A stretch of 64,000 bases of DNA from Antrihabitans stalactiti (lineage in GTDB: Bacteria > Actinomycetota > Actinomycetes > Mycobacteriales > Mycobacteriaceae): NCBI RefSeq assembly GCF_012932915.1, contig NZ_VCQU01000002.1, forward strand, positions 248,001-312,000. The letters are read 5' to 3'. The notes beneath the pieces were generated by a model. The model made no database searches and was not told the origin of the DNA. It saw nothing but the letters and a program-made list of their open reading frames with translations. The position numbers were made by a program, and so were the translations under genes. Positions 34,388-42,646 of the stretch are shown in pieces. How positions within the stretch are numbered: position 1 is the first letter of the stretch; each line of letters starts with the position of its first letter.

Positions 34388-34852
34388 TCAGCAGCTGACT
34401 TTGATGTATTCGAGCAAGCCGGGGGCCGTGGAGTCGGACAGTTCGTTGCTTCCGTTCTTGGCCCGCGCCTTCAACGCCTTCGTCAGGTCGGCGTCGCTCT
34501 TGCCGGACTTGATGTCGGCGCAGGTGTCGGTGAGGATCTTCTCGATCGCTGCGTCGTCGAGGCCCTCGGCGAGTTCGCCGTATCCTGCCTTGTAGGTTGC
34601 GACGAAGGCCGTCACCTTCCCTTCGTCGATGGCCTTGCCGATGTCGGTCGGGATTGCGGGAATACTGATGCTCGGCACGTTGGACAGGGCGCTCTGCACG
34701 GCGCTCTGCGCCTGGCTCTGCAACGCGGAAGCCTGGCTCTGAATGGCCGAAACCTGGCTCTCTGCTTTGTCTTTGTCGTCGTTGCCGCAGCTCGCAAGCA
34801 CGAGACCAAGGGCAATGGCGGTCGCAGCAATTGTCGCTGAAGGGATTCGCAT
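34388..34852 (-). CDS. Small lipoprotein with Ser/Gln-Ala coiled segment
   Basis: 154 residues from the ATG at 34852. The signal peptide ends in a lipobox LASC. A low-complexity helical stretch follows (QVSAIQSQASALQSQAQSAVQSAL), then a domain with two cysteines, DTCADIKSG and a C-terminal Cys, which may form a disulfide. No family is recognised. The start lies five bases after the stop of the LpqH-like gene, so the two are one operon and the products probably share the cell envelope. Confidence 0.68.
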   Translation of the reverse strand: MRIPSATIAATAIALGLVLASCGNDDKDKAESQVSAIQSQASALQSQAQSAVQSALSNVPSISIPAIPTDIGKAIDEGKVTAFVATYKAGYGELAEGLDDAAIEKILTDTCADIKSGKSDADLTKALKARAKNGSNELSDSTAPGLLEYIKVSC

Positions 34853-34856
34853 TCGA

Positions 34857-35387
34857 TCAGCCGCCAACGATCGTGTCGCAGGCGAACACCAGCTCGTAGG
34901 TCGACTTCTTCGGTTCGAGCGGGTTCGCGAGGTCGACGCCCGTTGCTTCGCCCGTCACCGTGTAGGTCTTGCCGTTCTTCTCGAGCTTGGCGGATCCGCC
35001 CGGCGCACCCTCGGCGTAGCCGAGACCGCCGCTGGCAACATTGCCGATGCCGACAGCGGAAACCGTGTCGTCGCTCTTGACGGTTGCGCTGGCGCCCTTG
35101 GTCGCGTCACCGGAGGGATCGGCGATCGTGAGTGCGAGCAGATCACCCTGTTTCGCGCACACCGTGGTGAACGTTCCCGTCCAAGCCTTGCCGTCGACCG
35201 TCACCGACGATTTGCTGCCCGACGCTGTGTCGGTCTTGGCGCCCGTGGTTGCAGCAGCGGCGGCGGAGGTGGTGTCCGCAGCTTTCGAGTCGTCCTTCTT
35301 GTCGTCCCCACACGCCGAAAGTCCACCGATGAGCGCGACCGAGAAACAGAGTGCCGCAGTAGCTTTCGTAATCTTGCTCTGGATCAA
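34857..35387 (-). CDS. LpqH (19 kDa antigen)-like lipoprotein
   Basis: 176 residues. A lipobox LSAC ends the signal peptide, followed by a Ser/Thr/Ala-rich linker and a beta domain SSVTVDGKAWTGTFTTVCAKQGDLLALTIAD...YTVTGEATGVD...ELVFACDTIVGG, with two cysteines as in mycobacterial LpqH. I chose a TTG start at 35387 because a strong AGGAG lies six bases upstream; the open frame to a GTG at 35414 has no such site. These lipoproteins are abundant surface antigens of unsettled biochemical role. Confidence 0.75.
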   Translation of the reverse strand: MIQSKITKATAALCFSVALIGGLSACGDDKKDDSKAADTTSAAAAATTGAKTDTASGSKSSVTVDGKAWTGTFTTVCAKQGDLLALTIADPSGDATKGASATVKSDDTVSAVGIGNVASGGLGYAEGAPGGSAKLEKNGKTYTVTGEATGVDLANPLEPKKSTYELVFACDTIVGG

Positions 35388-35561
35388 TTCAGTCTCCTGA
35401 TTCGAGAGGGCCACGGCCGGAGGTGGCCGCGGCAGTCGTGGCGGTCCCGGAGCAGGGACTCAGCAGATCAGTATGGGGGGTCGCTGCGTAGCTCACAGTG
35501 ATTCCGGTCATACTGTGCGGGATCGTATCGGGCTAGTCGAATCTTGTAGGGGTAACCGGAA

Positions 35562-35897
35562 ATGTCGTTCGGTCGTTCAATTGCTGTCGGTGTAGTCGCG
35601 CTCGGCGCAAGTGCTGGAATATGCGCTCTCGGGGCCGGTTCCGCGTCGGCGGTAGCCATCACGCCGCTGCCAGGTGGGGTGCAGGTCGATTTCACCCACG
35701 ACGAGACTGTGTGGGTTGACCAGAGCAACGTCGGCCTCGGGATCTACGCGATCCCCAACCCGTCGGCTCAGTCGTTCGGTTTGACGTTGGACGCAGCGGC
35801 TGCACTTGCCCGCACTTTCCCGCAAGGGCGAGTCAGCTTCAGCGCGTTCGGACCGCTCGACGCACCGCAGGGCGAAATCGTCGCCTTCGTGGAGTAG
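35562..35897 (+). CDS. Small secreted hypothetical protein
   Basis: 111 residues. A signal peptide (RSIAVGVVALGASAGICALGAGSASA) is followed by about 80 residues of mature protein with no cysteine: ITPLPGGVQVDFTHDETVWVDQSN and so on, ending PQGEIVAFVE. It resembles small secreted proteins common in Rhodococcus and Nocardia, but I cannot name a family. It is divergent from the LpqH-like gene and 12 bases upstream of the RNB ribonuclease gene. Confidence 0.6.
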   Translation: MSFGRSIAVGVVALGASAGICALGAGSASAVAITPLPGGVQVDFTHDETVWVDQSNVGLGIYAIPNPSAQSFGLTLDAAAALARTFPQGRVSFSAFGPLDAPQGEIVAFVE

Positions 35898-35909
35898 CGC
35901 CGAATCCCT

Positions 35910-37316
35910 GTGGTCAGCACCAGAATTGCCGCGCGCGCACTCGATTTCGGAGTGATCCGAACCGAGTTCGCGCTCAGCGAGGACTATCCAGCCGACGCGG
36001 TCGAGCAGGCGCGCAGCGCGGTCGATGCCAATGCCGCAGACCGCGTCGATCGGACCGATCTGCCGTTGGTGACGATCGACCCGCCGACGTCGATGGATCT
36101 CGACCAGGCTGTGCACATCGCAAAAACCGACTCGGGCTTCGTCGTCAGCTATGCCATCGCCGATGTCGGGGCTGTCGTCGTACCGGGCAGCGCCCTCGAC
36201 ATCGAGTCGCGCAAACGTGGGCAGACGTTCTATTTTCCCGACGGATCGTTGCCGTTGCATCCACGCGAACTGTCGGAAGGTTCGGCGAGCCTGCTGCCGG
36301 ACCAAGTTCGCCCGGCAGCGTTGTGGACGATCGAACTCGATGCGACCGGCGAACCGACGAAGTTCGGGGTCGCGCGAGCGCTCGTTCGTTCCGTTGCTCG
36401 ATTCGACTACCAGGGCGTCCAGGCCGCTGCGGCGGCCGGGACGTTGCACCCGTCGATCGCAGCGCTCCCGGAGGTCGGGAAACTGCGCAGCGAGGCCGCA
36501 ATCGCCCGTGGCGCAATCGAATTGAAGCTTCCTGACCAGGAGGTAGTTGGTTCACCCGGTCAGTGGACCATCGAACTGCACCCGCATACCGAAGCCGACG
36601 ACTGGAATGCCGAGATCTCCCTGCTCACCGGCATGTGCGCCGCGAAGCTGATGATCGAGGCGAAGGTCGGACTGCTGCGAACCCTGCCGCCACCGGATCG
36701 CGAAGCGCTGCAGTCGATTCGACGCACTGCCTCCGCGTTGGGTGTGACATGGGCCGACGGTAGACCGGTCGGCGAGTTGCTCGCCGCGCTGGATCCGAAC
36801 TCGCCCGCTTCGCTGGTCCTGATGACAGAGGCGACGACGCTGCTGCGCGGCGCCGGCTACGCCGCCTTCGACGGGCAACTCCCGGAACTGATCGAACACG
36901 GCGGGATCGGCGCTCCGTATGCGCACGTCACAGCGCCGCTGCGCAGACTGTCGGACCGCTATGCCACGGAAGTGTGCCTCGCAGTCAGTGCCGGCACCGA
37001 TATCCCGGCGTGGGCGCGCGACGCGTTGCCCGAACTGGCCGAGCTGATGCGCGGATCCGACTCGACGGCAAACAAGATCGATCGCGCCTGCGTCGATCTC
37101 ACCGAAGCTGTGATCCTGGCGAACCGGGTCGGCGAGAAATTTCAGGCCGTTGTCGTCAAAGAGGCGGACGGCAAACGCGACGCAGACGTCTTCGTCGCCA
37201 ATCCGCCGATCGCGGCTCGCTGCACCGGCAAACCGCCCGAAGGTCAGATGGTCGCGGTCGAGTTGGCTGTCGCCGACGTCGCAGCCCGATCAGTGGTCTT
37301 CGCGTACTCGGGCTAG
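35910..37316 (+). CDS. RNB-domain (RNase II/R-type) 3'-5' exoribonuclease
   Basis: 468 residues from a GTG. The RNB catalytic domain shows the metal-binding acids in TIDPPTSMDLDQAVHI near residue 55 and AIADVGAVVVPGSALDIESRKRGQTFYFPDGSLPLHPRELSEGSASLLPDQVRPAL. Later LLTGMCAAKLM and APLRRLSDRYATEVCLAV are also family blocks. It lacks long cold-shock and S1 domains, so it is the short actinobacterial form. It should degrade RNA from the 3' end. Its 3' end overlaps the convergent CHAD gene by 27 bases. Confidence 0.9.
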   Translation: MVSTRIAARALDFGVIRTEFALSEDYPADAVEQARSAVDANAADRVDRTDLPLVTIDPPTSMDLDQAVHIAKTDSGFVVSYAIADVGAVVVPGSALDIESRKRGQTFYFPDGSLPLHPRELSEGSASLLPDQVRPAALWTIELDATGEPTKFGVARALVRSVARFDYQGVQAAAAAGTLHPSIAALPEVGKLRSEAAIARGAIELKLPDQEVVGSPGQWTIELHPHTEADDWNAEISLLTGMCAAKLMIEAKVGLLRTLPPPDREALQSIRRTASALGVTWADGRPVGELLAALDPNSPASLVLMTEATTLLRGAGYAAFDGQLPELIEHGGIGAPYAHVTAPLRRLSDRYATEVCLAVSAGTDIPAWARDALPELAELMRGSDSTANKIDRACVDLTEAVILANRVGEKFQAVVVKEADGKRDADVFVANPPIAARCTGKPPEGQMVAVELAVADVAARSVVFAYSG

Positions 37317-38183
37317 CGCGTCGAGCGCGGGCTCGTACTGTGCCAACGCACGCTGTGCGTCGTCCCCTTCGAGCTGGTACAGCACGCCGTAGGTGAAAGT
37401 GTCTTCGCCCGCAGCCCGCGCAACCGCGCAGGTCTCGAGAATGACGCGCTGCGATTCGATGGCATCACGGTGATCGCCCAGAATCGTTTGCAGCGCTTTG
37501 GCTTCCACGCCGAGGTCGGCCGCGTGCTCACCCAACGGTTGCGCCGACTCCGCCGCGTACCGCAAGCGTTTGGCCGATTTACGGACCTCGTGCAAAGCCG
37601 CAACGCGTTCGTCGTCGCGTGCGGCCGCCGCGCAGTCGACTTCGCCGACCAATCGTTCATTTTCTGCGGCCAGCGCTTTCGTGAAAATCTTGCTGGCTTT
37701 GCGCTCCGCTCTCGGTTGGCGAAACGGCGGATCTGCCAGCAGATCGTCGAGGTGTTTTCGCAGGTCGCGGTAACGGTCGCCGTCGAGCGCAGCGAGCACA
37801 TCGTTGTGCGCGGCGGTGTAGGCGGCGCGCTGCGCTCCGACCAGTCGGTCGGCGATTGGGCCGACCACGAGGTCCGTCGGGAGTTCGTCGAGTAGGCGCT
37901 CGAACCGTTCCGCCATCACTTCGGCATCGCGTGCGACGCCGAGAATGCCTGCGAGCCATTTCAATTCGAGGCGGACTGCATTGACTTCCTGGCGGTCGAA
38001 CACCAATCGGTACGAGCGCAGCATGCTCCGGATTCTGCGTGTGGCGACGCGCATCTGGTGAATCGAATCGGTGGCGTCCGCGCGCACGTCCGGCTCGGCG
38101 GAGACGAGGCGGTCTACGTCGGAGCGCAGCGCCTCGACGACCGCGGGTCCAGCGGGTTCGGCGGGTTCGGCGGGTTCGCTCAC
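37290..38183 (-). CDS. CHAD-domain protein
   Basis: 297 residues, almost all CHAD domain: conserved basic and His residues in DSIHQMRVATRRIRSMLRSYRLVF near residue 40, ELKWLAGILGVARDAEVMAERF, and LHEVRKSAKRLRYAAE near 205. CHAD domains bind polyphosphate through such basic faces and go to polyphosphate granules. It is the second CHAD protein in the window (the other is at 51325-52881). It is coupled to pip: its ATG overlaps the pip stop by four bases. Confidence 0.9.
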   Translation of the reverse strand: MSEPAEPAEPAGPAVVEALRSDVDRLVSAEPDVRADATDSIHQMRVATRRIRSMLRSYRLVFDRQEVNAVRLELKWLAGILGVARDAEVMAERFERLLDELPTDLVVGPIADRLVGAQRAAYTAAHNDVLAALDGDRYRDLRKHLDDLLADPPFRQPRAERKASKIFTKALAAENERLVGEVDCAAAARDDERVAALHEVRKSAKRLRYAAESAQPLGEHAADLGVEAKALQTILGDHRDAIESQRVILETCAVARAAGEDTFTYGVLYQLEGDDAQRALAQYEPALDALARVREDH

Positions 38184-39136
38184 GGTCGGAACTTGTCAGT
38201 TGCATCGACGAGATGCGAGACGATGCCGGGCTCGGTGGCGGCGTGGCCGGCGTCGTCGACGATGATCAGCTCCGATTTCGGCCACGCCCGATGCAGCTCG
38301 TACGCGCTCGTCGCCGGGCAGACGATGTCGTAGCGCCCTTGGACGATCACACCCGGAATGTGTTGTATCGCAGTGGCTTCGGTCAACAACTGGCCCTCGG
38401 TGAGGAAACCGTGGTTGACGAAGTAGTGGTTCTCGATGACAGCGAAGGCGCGTGCGAAACGGGGTTCGGCGGTTTCGGCGACGCGGTCCGGGCGCGGGAG
38501 CAGCGAACTCGTGGCGCCTTCCCATGTCGACCAGGCGACGGCGGCGCGGGTCGCGACCTCCAGATCAGGGGAGTGCAGCAAGCGGTGGTAGGCCTCCACG
38601 AGGTCGCCGGAGCGGTCCGACTCGGGGACCGGTGCGAGAAATTGCTCCCACAGTTCGGGAAAGACGTACCCAGCCGCGCCGTTGTAGTACCAATCGATCT
38701 CCTTGCGGCGCAACAGAAAGATGCCGCGCAGCACCAACTCGGTGACCCGCGCTGGATAGACCTGGGCGTAAGCCAGCGCCAACGTCGAGCCCCATGAACC
38801 GCCGAACACGAGCCAGCGGTCGATCGCCAAATGCGTTCGCAACGCCTCGATATCGGCGATCAGGTGCGCAGTTGTGTTGACCGACAAGTCGGCATCGTCG
38901 GCGATGTGGGGCGTCGATCGCCCACATCCACGCTGATCGAACAGCACAATCCGATACGCGGCGGGATCGAAGAACTGCCGTTGGAACGGCGACGTGCCGC
39001 CGCCGGGGCCGCCGTGCAGAAATACCGCAGGTTTGCCGTCGGGATTGCCACTGCATTCCCAGTAGATCTGCTGACCGTCACCGACATCGAGGTGACCGCT
39101 CACGTATGGCTCGATTGCGGGGTAGAGGTCGCGCAT
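38180..39136 (-). CDS. pip: Proline iminopeptidase
   Basis: 318 residues, alpha/beta hydrolase of the S33 family. Oxyanion motif HGGPGGGTSPFQRQFFDP, DQRGCGRSTPH, the nucleophile Ser in FGGSWGSTLALAYAQ near residue 112, and the late acid and His in YDIVCPATSAYELHRAWP and VDDAGHAATEP. It removes N-terminal proline from peptides in the cytoplasm. It is followed by the CHAD gene with a four-base overlap and preceded at five bases by the small lipoprotein gene. Confidence 0.93.
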   Translation of the reverse strand: MRDLYPAIEPYVSGHLDVGDGQQIYWECSGNPDGKPAVFLHGGPGGGTSPFQRQFFDPAAYRIVLFDQRGCGRSTPHIADDADLSVNTTAHLIADIEALRTHLAIDRWLVFGGSWGSTLALAYAQVYPARVTELVLRGIFLLRRKEIDWYYNGAAGYVFPELWEQFLAPVPESDRSGDLVEAYHRLLHSPDLEVATRAAVAWSTWEGATSSLLPRPDRVAETAEPRFARAFAVIENHYFVNHGFLTEGQLLTEATAIQHIPGVIVQGRYDIVCPATSAYELHRAWPKSELIIVDDAGHAATEPGIVSHLVDATDKFRP

Positions 39137-39141
39137 CGGGA

Positions 39142-39576
39142 TCAGAGGCCGACGAGGCCGGCGGCGAAATCGGGGATTTCGAGTGCCTTGAGTGCCTGGT
39201 CACGCGTGTCGGCGCAGTTGTCGATCGTGATCTTGTCGATGATCGTGCGGTCCATGATGATCTCGCCGTTCAGTCCACCGTTCACAGCGGCCCATTCCTG
39301 GACCAAGATGTTGAGCCCACCCTTGCCCAGCGTCGGCGTTTGCACCCGCCAATCCGACAGCGTGCGGTCCAGGCGAGCGCAGAGATCTTTGGCTGCGGCC
39401 TCGGTGACTTTTCCGTGCGCGTACGCGCCCGTCGTCGGCGCACCCTGCGACGTCGGCGCTGGGGTAGCCGACTTCGCGCCGGGTTGGTTCGTGTTATCGG
39501 TCGCGCAACCGGCCGCGACGGCGACGGCCGCCGACACTGCCGCGAGCAACGCAATTGCCTTCGGGCGAACCGACAT
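39142..39576 (-). CDS. Hypothetical lipoprotein
   Basis: 144 residues. The signal peptide ends in a lipobox AAGCAT. A Pro/Thr-rich linker follows, then a helical domain with two cysteines (KDLCARLDRTLSDW and IDNCADTRDQALKALE). I do not recognise a family. It lies five bases before the start of pip on the same strand, so it is probably co-transcribed. Its place outside the membrane is clear; its role is not. Confidence 0.65.
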   Translation of the reverse strand: MSVRPKAIALLAAVSAAVAVAAGCATDNTNQPGAKSATPAPTSQGAPTTGAYAHGKVTEAAAKDLCARLDRTLSDWRVQTPTLGKGGLNILVQEWAAVNGGLNGEIIMDRTIIDKITIDNCADTRDQALKALEIPDFAAGLVGL

Positions 39577-39621
39577 CTAGACCCCGTCCGTAGTTTGTGG
39601 CTATCGCTCTCGAGTGTGCCA

Positions 39622-40389
39622 TCAGTCCAAGAGTCCGCGCCGCAGCGAACCGAGCAGATCGTCCACAAACTCGGCAAATGGGCTGGCGAGGTTGTCGATC
39701 CGACTCCACGGATGTATCCCGATCAGCGGTGCAAGCTTGCGCGCCGCGACGATTTCCAGGTCGCTGACCTGCGTACCTTGTCGCCAATGCGCGAAATACT
39801 CGTCGGACCAGTCGCCGCCGAACATCCGTACCGACAGGAAGGGATGTGTGATCACCGCATCACCCCAGTCGAACAGCCGGCCCGAGCCGAATACGTTGCC
39901 CGGGTACAGATCGTTGTGTTCCACGGTCAGCCTGCCGGATTCGGTCAGGATGTCGGCGTAGCGCGCGATCGCCGTGTCGATCGCCGGATCGTCGTCATAT
40001 AGGTGGTAAATGTCGACGAGGCGGTCGGGTGGCAGAAATGGCGTTGCGGTGTTGCGGAGGTCCTCGACTCGGGATGCCATGTCCTGCTGCAACTGTGCGT
40101 AGGTGCCGACAACGTGGTGCCAGTCATGCGCACTGCTGTCGAACGTAGGGCCGCCATCAGGTGTGAGCAGCCATCCTCGGTCTGCGTTCACCGCGATCGG
40201 TGCGAGTACGAGGTCCGGATGGTGTTGCGCGAGTAGGGAAATCAGCGGACCCTCATGGGCGAAGCCGCGCGCGTTCGCTTTGGCCCAGATCGGACCGACG
40301 GTGGTCGGGATGCGCGTGATCAGCGACCATTGTCGGCGTCGGGTCTGGTCGGGTTCTCCTACGACGTCGATGCCTTCGGTCGCGAGCAC
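39622..40389 (-). CDS. Aminoglycoside phosphotransferase-like (APH-fold) kinase
   Basis: About 255 residues. The kinase-like catalytic loop is LTVEHNDLYPGNVFGSGRLFDWGDAVITHPFL near residues 165-195, with HND as catalytic motif and D in FDWGD as the metal ligand. Such proteins phosphorylate antibiotics or cellular alcohols (choline, homoserine, maltose); the substrate cannot be told. The open frame extends far into panB without an ATG. I chose the GTG at 40389, just past the hairpin that follows panB; this start is uncertain. Confidence 0.72.
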   Translation of the reverse strand: MLATEGIDVVGEPDQTRRRQWSLITRIPTTVGPIWAKANARGFAHEGPLISLLAQHHPDLVLAPIAVNADRGWLLTPDGGPTFDSSAHDWHHVVGTYAQLQQDMASRVEDLRNTATPFLPPDRLVDIYHLYDDDPAIDTAIARYADILTESGRLTVEHNDLYPGNVFGSGRLFDWGDAVITHPFLSVRMFGGDWSDEYFAHWRQGTQVSDLEIVAARKLAPLIGIHPWSRIDNLASPFAEFVDDLLGSLRRGLLD

Positions 40390-40395
40390 GTCGAA

Positions 40396-40429
40396 GGCCC
40401 AACCCAGCAGGGGCTCTGCGGGTTGGGCC
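40396..40429 (-). terminator. Strong hairpin after panB
   Basis: GGCCCAACCC (40396-40405) pairs with GGGTTGGGCC (40420-40429); inside, GCAG pairs with CTGC around a five-base loop with one bulge. It begins 17 bases past the panB stop. It has no T tract. It lies between panB and the chosen start of the phosphotransferase gene, so it may weaken read-through or regulate that gene. Confidence 0.6.
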
Positions 40430-40445
40430 TCGAGTGAACGTGGGA

Positions 40446-41282
40446 TCAGAAGCTGTGCTCCTCGGCCGGGAATGCGCCGGTACGGACCTCGTCGGCGTAA
40501 GCCATTGCGGCGTTGCGGAGTTCGTCGCCCACGTTGCCGAACTTCTTGACGAACTTGGCAGTTTTTCCGCTGGTGTAGCCGGCCATGTCCTGCCAGACCA
40601 ACACCTGCGCGTCGCATTCGCGACCTGCACCGATGCCGACCGTGGGAATCGTGAGCTTGCGGGAGACCTGGCCTGCCAGGTCGGCGGGCACCATCTCCAT
40701 GACGACGGAGAAAGCGCCGGCTTCCTGAACTGCGATGGCGTCGGCGATGAGCTGCTCGGCACCGTCACCGCGGCCCTGGACCCGGAACCCACCGAGAGTG
40801 TTGACGCTCTGCGGTGTGAAGCCGATGTGAGCCATCACGGGGATGCCGGCCGACACGATCTTCGCGATCTGATCGGCTACTCGTTCGCCACCTTCGAGCT
40901 TGACCGCGTGCGCCTGGCCTTCCTTCATGAAGCGGGTGGCGGTCGCGAGAGCCTGCTCAGGGGACGATTCGTACGTGCCGAACGGCAGATCGGCGACGAC
41001 GAGGGCACTGGGCGCACCGCGAACAACGCCGCGGACCAGCGGGATCAGTTCGTCGATGGAGATCGGCACAGTCGTGTCGTAGCCGTAGACGACGTTCGCG
41101 GCCGAATCGCCGACCAGGAGGACGGGAATCCCGGCCTCTTCGAAAATCTTCGCGCTGGAATAGTCGTACGCGGTGAGCATTGCCCACCGATCGCCCGCGG
41201 TCTTCATCGCCTGCAGGTGGTGTACGCGCGTCTTGCGCTTCGGGGTATTTGTTGCAGCACCGTAAGCATTGTTTTCGGACAT
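40446..41282 (-). CDS. panB: 3-methyl-2-oxobutanoate hydroxymethyltransferase
   Basis: 278 residues. PanB adds a hydroxymethyl group from methylene-tetrahydrofolate to 2-oxoisovalerate, the first step of pantothenate synthesis. Seen: [43 protein letters not shown] with Mg ligands, [54 protein letters not shown], and [29 protein letters not shown] lies six bases before the ATG at 41282 (another ATG is adjacent at 41285). M. tuberculosis panB (Rv2225) likewise neighbours caeA. Confidence 0.95.
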   Translation of the reverse strand: MSENNAYGAATNTPKRKTRVHHLQAMKTAGDRWAMLTAYDYSSAKIFEEAGIPVLLVGDSAANVVYGYDTTVPISIDELIPLVRGVVRGAPSALVVADLPFGTYESSPEQALATATRFMKEGQAHAVKLEGGERVADQIAKIVSAGIPVMAHIGFTPQSVNTLGGFRVQGRGDGAEQLIADAIAVQEAGAFSVVMEMVPADLAGQVSRKLTIPTVGIGAGRECDAQVLVWQDMAGYTSGKTAKFVKKFGNVGDELRNAAMAYADEVRTGAFPAEEHSF

Positions 41283-41414
41283 CATTGTCCCTTTCTGGCC
41301 TCGAGGCCCATTACGGGTCCCCGGGTTGGGTGGTTGCGTGGTCAAGTCTATGACCTGGGCACGGTCGTGTGCGGGTGCGGTTCGTCACACTCCGTGCTGC
41401 GTTCGGAAGCGAAA

Positions 41415-41444
41415 CGACCCGGAGTCGACATTGACTCCGGGTCG
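41415..41444 (-). terminator. Terminator of the csbD-like gene
   Basis: CGACCCGGAGTC (41415-41426), six-base loop, GACTCCGGGTCG (41433-41444): a perfect 12-base stem 27 bases past the stop of the CsbD gene. On the minus strand it is followed by TTTCG. It also insulates panB, which starts to its left on the same strand. Confidence 0.75.
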
Positions 41445-41471
41445 CGGCCACTTCGGTTTACGCAGGTAGCG

Positions 41472-41645
41472 CTAGCTCTTGAAGGCGTCCTTCACCTTTT
41501 CGCCAGCGTCCTTCAGGTTCGCTTTGGCCTGGTCGCCGCGGCCTTCGTGCTCCTGGCTCTTGTCGCCGGTGACCTGACCGAGCTTCTCCTTGGCCTGACC
41601 AGCAAGTTCGTCGGCCTTGTTACGTGCCTTGTCGATTGCACTCAC
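41472..41645 (-). CDS. CsbD-family general stress protein
   Basis: 57 residues, too short for many gene finders. It reads as a typical CsbD: IDKARNKADELAGQAKEKLGQVTGD, then QAKANLKDAGEKVKDAFKS, highly charged and Ala/Lys-rich with no hydrophobic core. GGAGGA lies five bases before the GTG start. CsbD proteins are abundant under sigma-factor-controlled stress, but their action is unknown. It is monocistronic: a strong terminator follows, and the COMT-like gene upstream ends 91 bases away. Confidence 0.88.
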   Translation of the reverse strand: MSAIDKARNKADELAGQAKEKLGQVTGDKSQEHEGRGDQAKANLKDAGEKVKDAFKS

Positions 41646-41736
41646 GTGAATCCTCCTCGTTACTGGGGCGGACCCGCGGAAAGCGGGACTCGAATACCGA
41701 TTACCCCGATTGCGACGGAGGCTAAACCTGGCCGAA

Positions 41737-42570
41737 CTAGACCTTTCCCAAGAATTCCGATTCGGTGACGAGATCTTTGATGACTTTCTGATACTCGGCG
41801 TGGGTCTCGTGTTCGACCGTGCGCCACAGCGTCGCCTCGTTGGCCCGCAGGTAGGCGAGGTAATCGGGTGCGCCCGGGAACTTCACGTTGTCGGCGACGA
41901 CGACGCTGCCAGGGTGTAACCAACCTTCTTCGAGGATTCGTCGTAAATCGGTCAGGTACGCGGACTTGTGATGATCGAGGAAGACGAAGTCCAGCGCAGC
42001 TTCTGTGAAGCCGTAATCGTTGCGCAGCCGGGCGATCGTAGTGCCGCTGTCGCCGATCATTCCGACAACCGCGGTCACACGGTCGCCGACACCCGCGTGC
42101 TCCCAGATCTGCCGCGCAATCCGTGCGTTCGCCGAGTTGATATCGATCGAGTACAGCCGTGCATCGGCAGGCATCGCCCGAATCGTGCGCAGTGCGCTGT
42201 AGCCGCAATAAGTGCCGAGTTCGAGGAGCAGCTTGGGCTTCGCCCGCCGGACAGCAGCGTCGAGGATCTCACCTTTCTCGTCGCCGACGTTCATCAGGAA
42301 GCTCTTCTTGCGGGCGAACTCGTCGATTGCTCGGATGACGTCGTCGATATCGCCGCCGCGCGAATTCTTGATCACGTACAGCGCGAGTGCCCGCTCGCGC
42401 CCGTCGCCGACCTGGCCTCGCTTGTCGAGTCCAGGCAAGTCGACCAGCATCCGGAGCGCCGACCAACGTAAGAACGGAATCGGTTTGCCGGCAAGTTCGT
42501 TCGCGACCACTGCTGCGGCAACGGCGCCTCCGGCCAGCAACACGCCCCGCAGTAGTCGTGGTGCAGTCAT
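41737..42570 (-). CDS. Catechol-O-methyltransferase-like enzyme with N-terminal membrane anchor
   Basis: 277 residues. After one hydrophobic helix near residues 8-25 (GVLLAGGAVAAAVVANEL) comes a class I methyltransferase domain strikingly like animal COMT. It shows LLLELGTYCGYSALRTIRAM, YSIDINSANARIARQI, GVGDRVTAVVGMIGD, the metal and catalytic pair in FLDHHKSAYL (Asp and Lys), VVADNVKFPGAPDYLAYLR (Asp-Asn) and the late Glu in HAEYQKV. All COMT metal ligands and the catalytic Lys appear kept, so an Mg-dependent catechol methylation is likely. AGAGGA precedes the ATG at 42570. It is divergent from the CaeA gene. Confidence 0.85.
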   Translation of the reverse strand: MTAPRLLRGVLLAGGAVAAAVVANELAGKPIPFLRWSALRMLVDLPGLDKRGQVGDGRERALALYVIKNSRGGDIDDVIRAIDEFARKKSFLMNVGDEKGEILDAAVRRAKPKLLLELGTYCGYSALRTIRAMPADARLYSIDINSANARIARQIWEHAGVGDRVTAVVGMIGDSGTTIARLRNDYGFTEAALDFVFLDHHKSAYLTDLRRILEEGWLHPGSVVVADNVKFPGAPDYLAYLRANEATLWRTVEHETHAEYQKVIKDLVTESEFLGKV

Positions 42571-42646
42571 GTGTCCAAATCCTCTCTTGGAACCGCTCGA
42601 AGCTGCGGCACGATTGAAGCCTAAGGGTCCATGGCACCATCGTGGT

